DNA of 33,809 nt from CAZKDV01 sp964551645 (GTDB lineage: Bacteria; Bacteroidota; Bacteroidia; Bacteroidales; DTU049). A model generated the notes under the pieces. That model searched no databases, was not told the DNA's origin, and was given only the letters and a program-made list of their open reading frames with translations. Position 1 is the first letter of the stretch. Each line of letters opens with the position of its first letter. The stretch is taken from the NCBI GenBank assembly GCA_964551645.1, contig CAZKDV010000013.1, forward strand, positions 1-33,809, given 5' to 3'. This document shows positions 33,038 through 33,809 of this stretch, in pieces. The position numbers and the translations under genes were made by a program.

Positions 33038-33809
33038 ATGAATATTTTAGATGGCAAATTAGTTTCTCTTGCAATCAAAAATGATATAAAAAGTCAGGTT
33101 GTTAATCTTATAGAACAAGATATACATCCTCATTTGGTTGCAATTCTTGTTGGCAATGATCCGTCTAGTGAAACCTATGTTGCAGCTAAGGAGAAAGCTT
33201 GCAAAGAAGTTGGAATAATTTTTACTTTATATAAACTTGAAAAAAATATTAGCGAAGAAAAATTGCTTGAAACAATTAATTTTATTAATAATGACACAGA
33301 TGTTCATGGACTAATAGTTCAATTGCCATTACCAAAACATATTTCTGAAGATAAAATAATTAATGCAATAAGCTATACAAAAGATGTTGATGGATTTCAT
33401 CCTGTAAATGTTGGAAGAATGAGTTTAGACTTGCCTGCTTATTTGCCAGCAACTCCTTATGGTATAATTGAGATTTTAAGATATTATAATATTGAAACTG
33501 AGGGCAAGCATTGTGTTGTTGTGGGTCGTAGCCATATAGTCGGAATGCCGATTAGTATTATGATGAGCAAAAAAAAGCATCCGGGCAATGCAACTGTAAC
33601 TTTATGTCATAGCAAAACTGAAAATTTAAAAGCAATCACACTTCAAGCCGATATTTTGATAGTTGCAATTGGCAACCCATTATTTATTACTGCAGATATG
33701 GTAAAGCAAGATGCAGTTGTGATTGATGTTGGTATTCACAGAATACCAGATAAAACTAAAAAAAGTGGTTTTAAACTTGTCGGAGATGTTGATTATGCAG
33801 AGGTGTCAA
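33038..33809 (+). CDS. folD: Methylenetetrahydrofolate dehydrogenase/cyclohydrolase FolD, 3' end cut by window edge
   Basis: Bifunctional enzyme that oxidises 5,10-methylene-THF to methenyl-THF with NAD(P)+ and hydrolyses it to 10-formyl-THF; cytoplasmic. From the ATG at 33038, 257 codons are present before the edge; the family is about 285-300 residues, so only the end is missing. Motifs are LVGNDPSSETYVAAKEKACK with catalytic Lys51, VQLPLPKHI, KDVDGFHPVNVGRM, PATPYGIIEIL, VVVGRSHIVGMPISIMM (nucleotide site) and VIDVGIHR. It lies 48 nt after ffh, with no strict -7 box in the gap. Confidence 0.95.
   Translation, partial: MNILDGKLVSLAIKNDIKSQVVNLIEQDIHPHLVAILVGNDPSSETYVAAKEKACKEVGIIFTLYKLEKNISEEKLLETINFINNDTDVHGLIVQLPLPKHISEDKIINAISYTKDVDGFHPVNVGRMSLDLPAYLPATPYGIIEILRYYNIETEGKHCVVVGRSHIVGMPISIMMSKKKHPGNATVTLCHSKTENLKAITLQADILIVAIGNPLFITADMVKQDAVVIDVGIHRIPDKTKKSGFKLVGDVDYAEVS

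Overview
The window is about 34 kb of AT-rich DNA from a Bacteroidota (Bacteroidetes) chromosome, probably a draft or metagenome assembly because it holds a 10-N join. The evidence for the phylum is the -7 box TAnnTTTG in front of at least 15 genes, the near absence of strong Shine-Dalgarno sequences, Bacteroidetes-typical families (DUF4301, DUF4159, DUF6580, fused KorA, Rho with a long N-terminal linker) and Bacteroidetes-type FabI. KdsA implies a Gram-negative envelope with LPS. MqnB implies menaquinone made by the futalosine route. CcsB/CcsA imply c-type cytochromes, and KorAB points to ferredoxin-linked 2-oxoacid metabolism.

Layout. 1-1936 (minus): a truncated transaldolase-like gene, kdsA, and a DUF6580 membrane protein. 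2139-8611 (plus): a secreted sialidase-fold protein with a DUF4301 protein, a secreted EEP-family phosphodiesterase with mqnB, then ccsB-ccsA. A long hairpin built partly from the last codons of ccsA separates this block from 8654-15203 (minus): rsmE-DUF4159-fabI, a two-gene type II restriction-modification cassette (beta-class methyltransferase plus HNH nuclease), a secreted DNA/RNA nuclease with an OB-like tail, and glmM. 15422-21564 (plus): tRNA-Gly, tRNA-Leu, rho, a large secreted TPR protein overlapping rho, pepE (split by the Ns) and a methyltransferase. 21628-24168 (plus): a flippase starting with TTG and a secreted protein of unknown function. 24187-24576 (minus): an hsdS 3' fragment just downstream of tRNA-Lys. 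24663-33809 (plus): a SUMF1-fold protein, korAB, tRNA-Arg with its own promoter and terminator, an MBOAT/SGNH acyl-transfer pair, ffh, and a truncated folD.

Most of the window is housekeeping. The accessory parts are the restriction-modification cassette, the hsdS relic, the acyl-transfer pair, and three secreted proteins of unclear role. I found no CRISPR array, transposase, prophage or clear novel multigene defence system. The most unusual signal is in tRNA-Arg(ACG): the normally invariant elbow pair G19-C56 reads as A19-U56, a change on both sides that keeps the pair. The 10-N run in pepE looks like a join with no missing bases, because deleting it restores one intact reading frame with correctly spaced catalytic residues.
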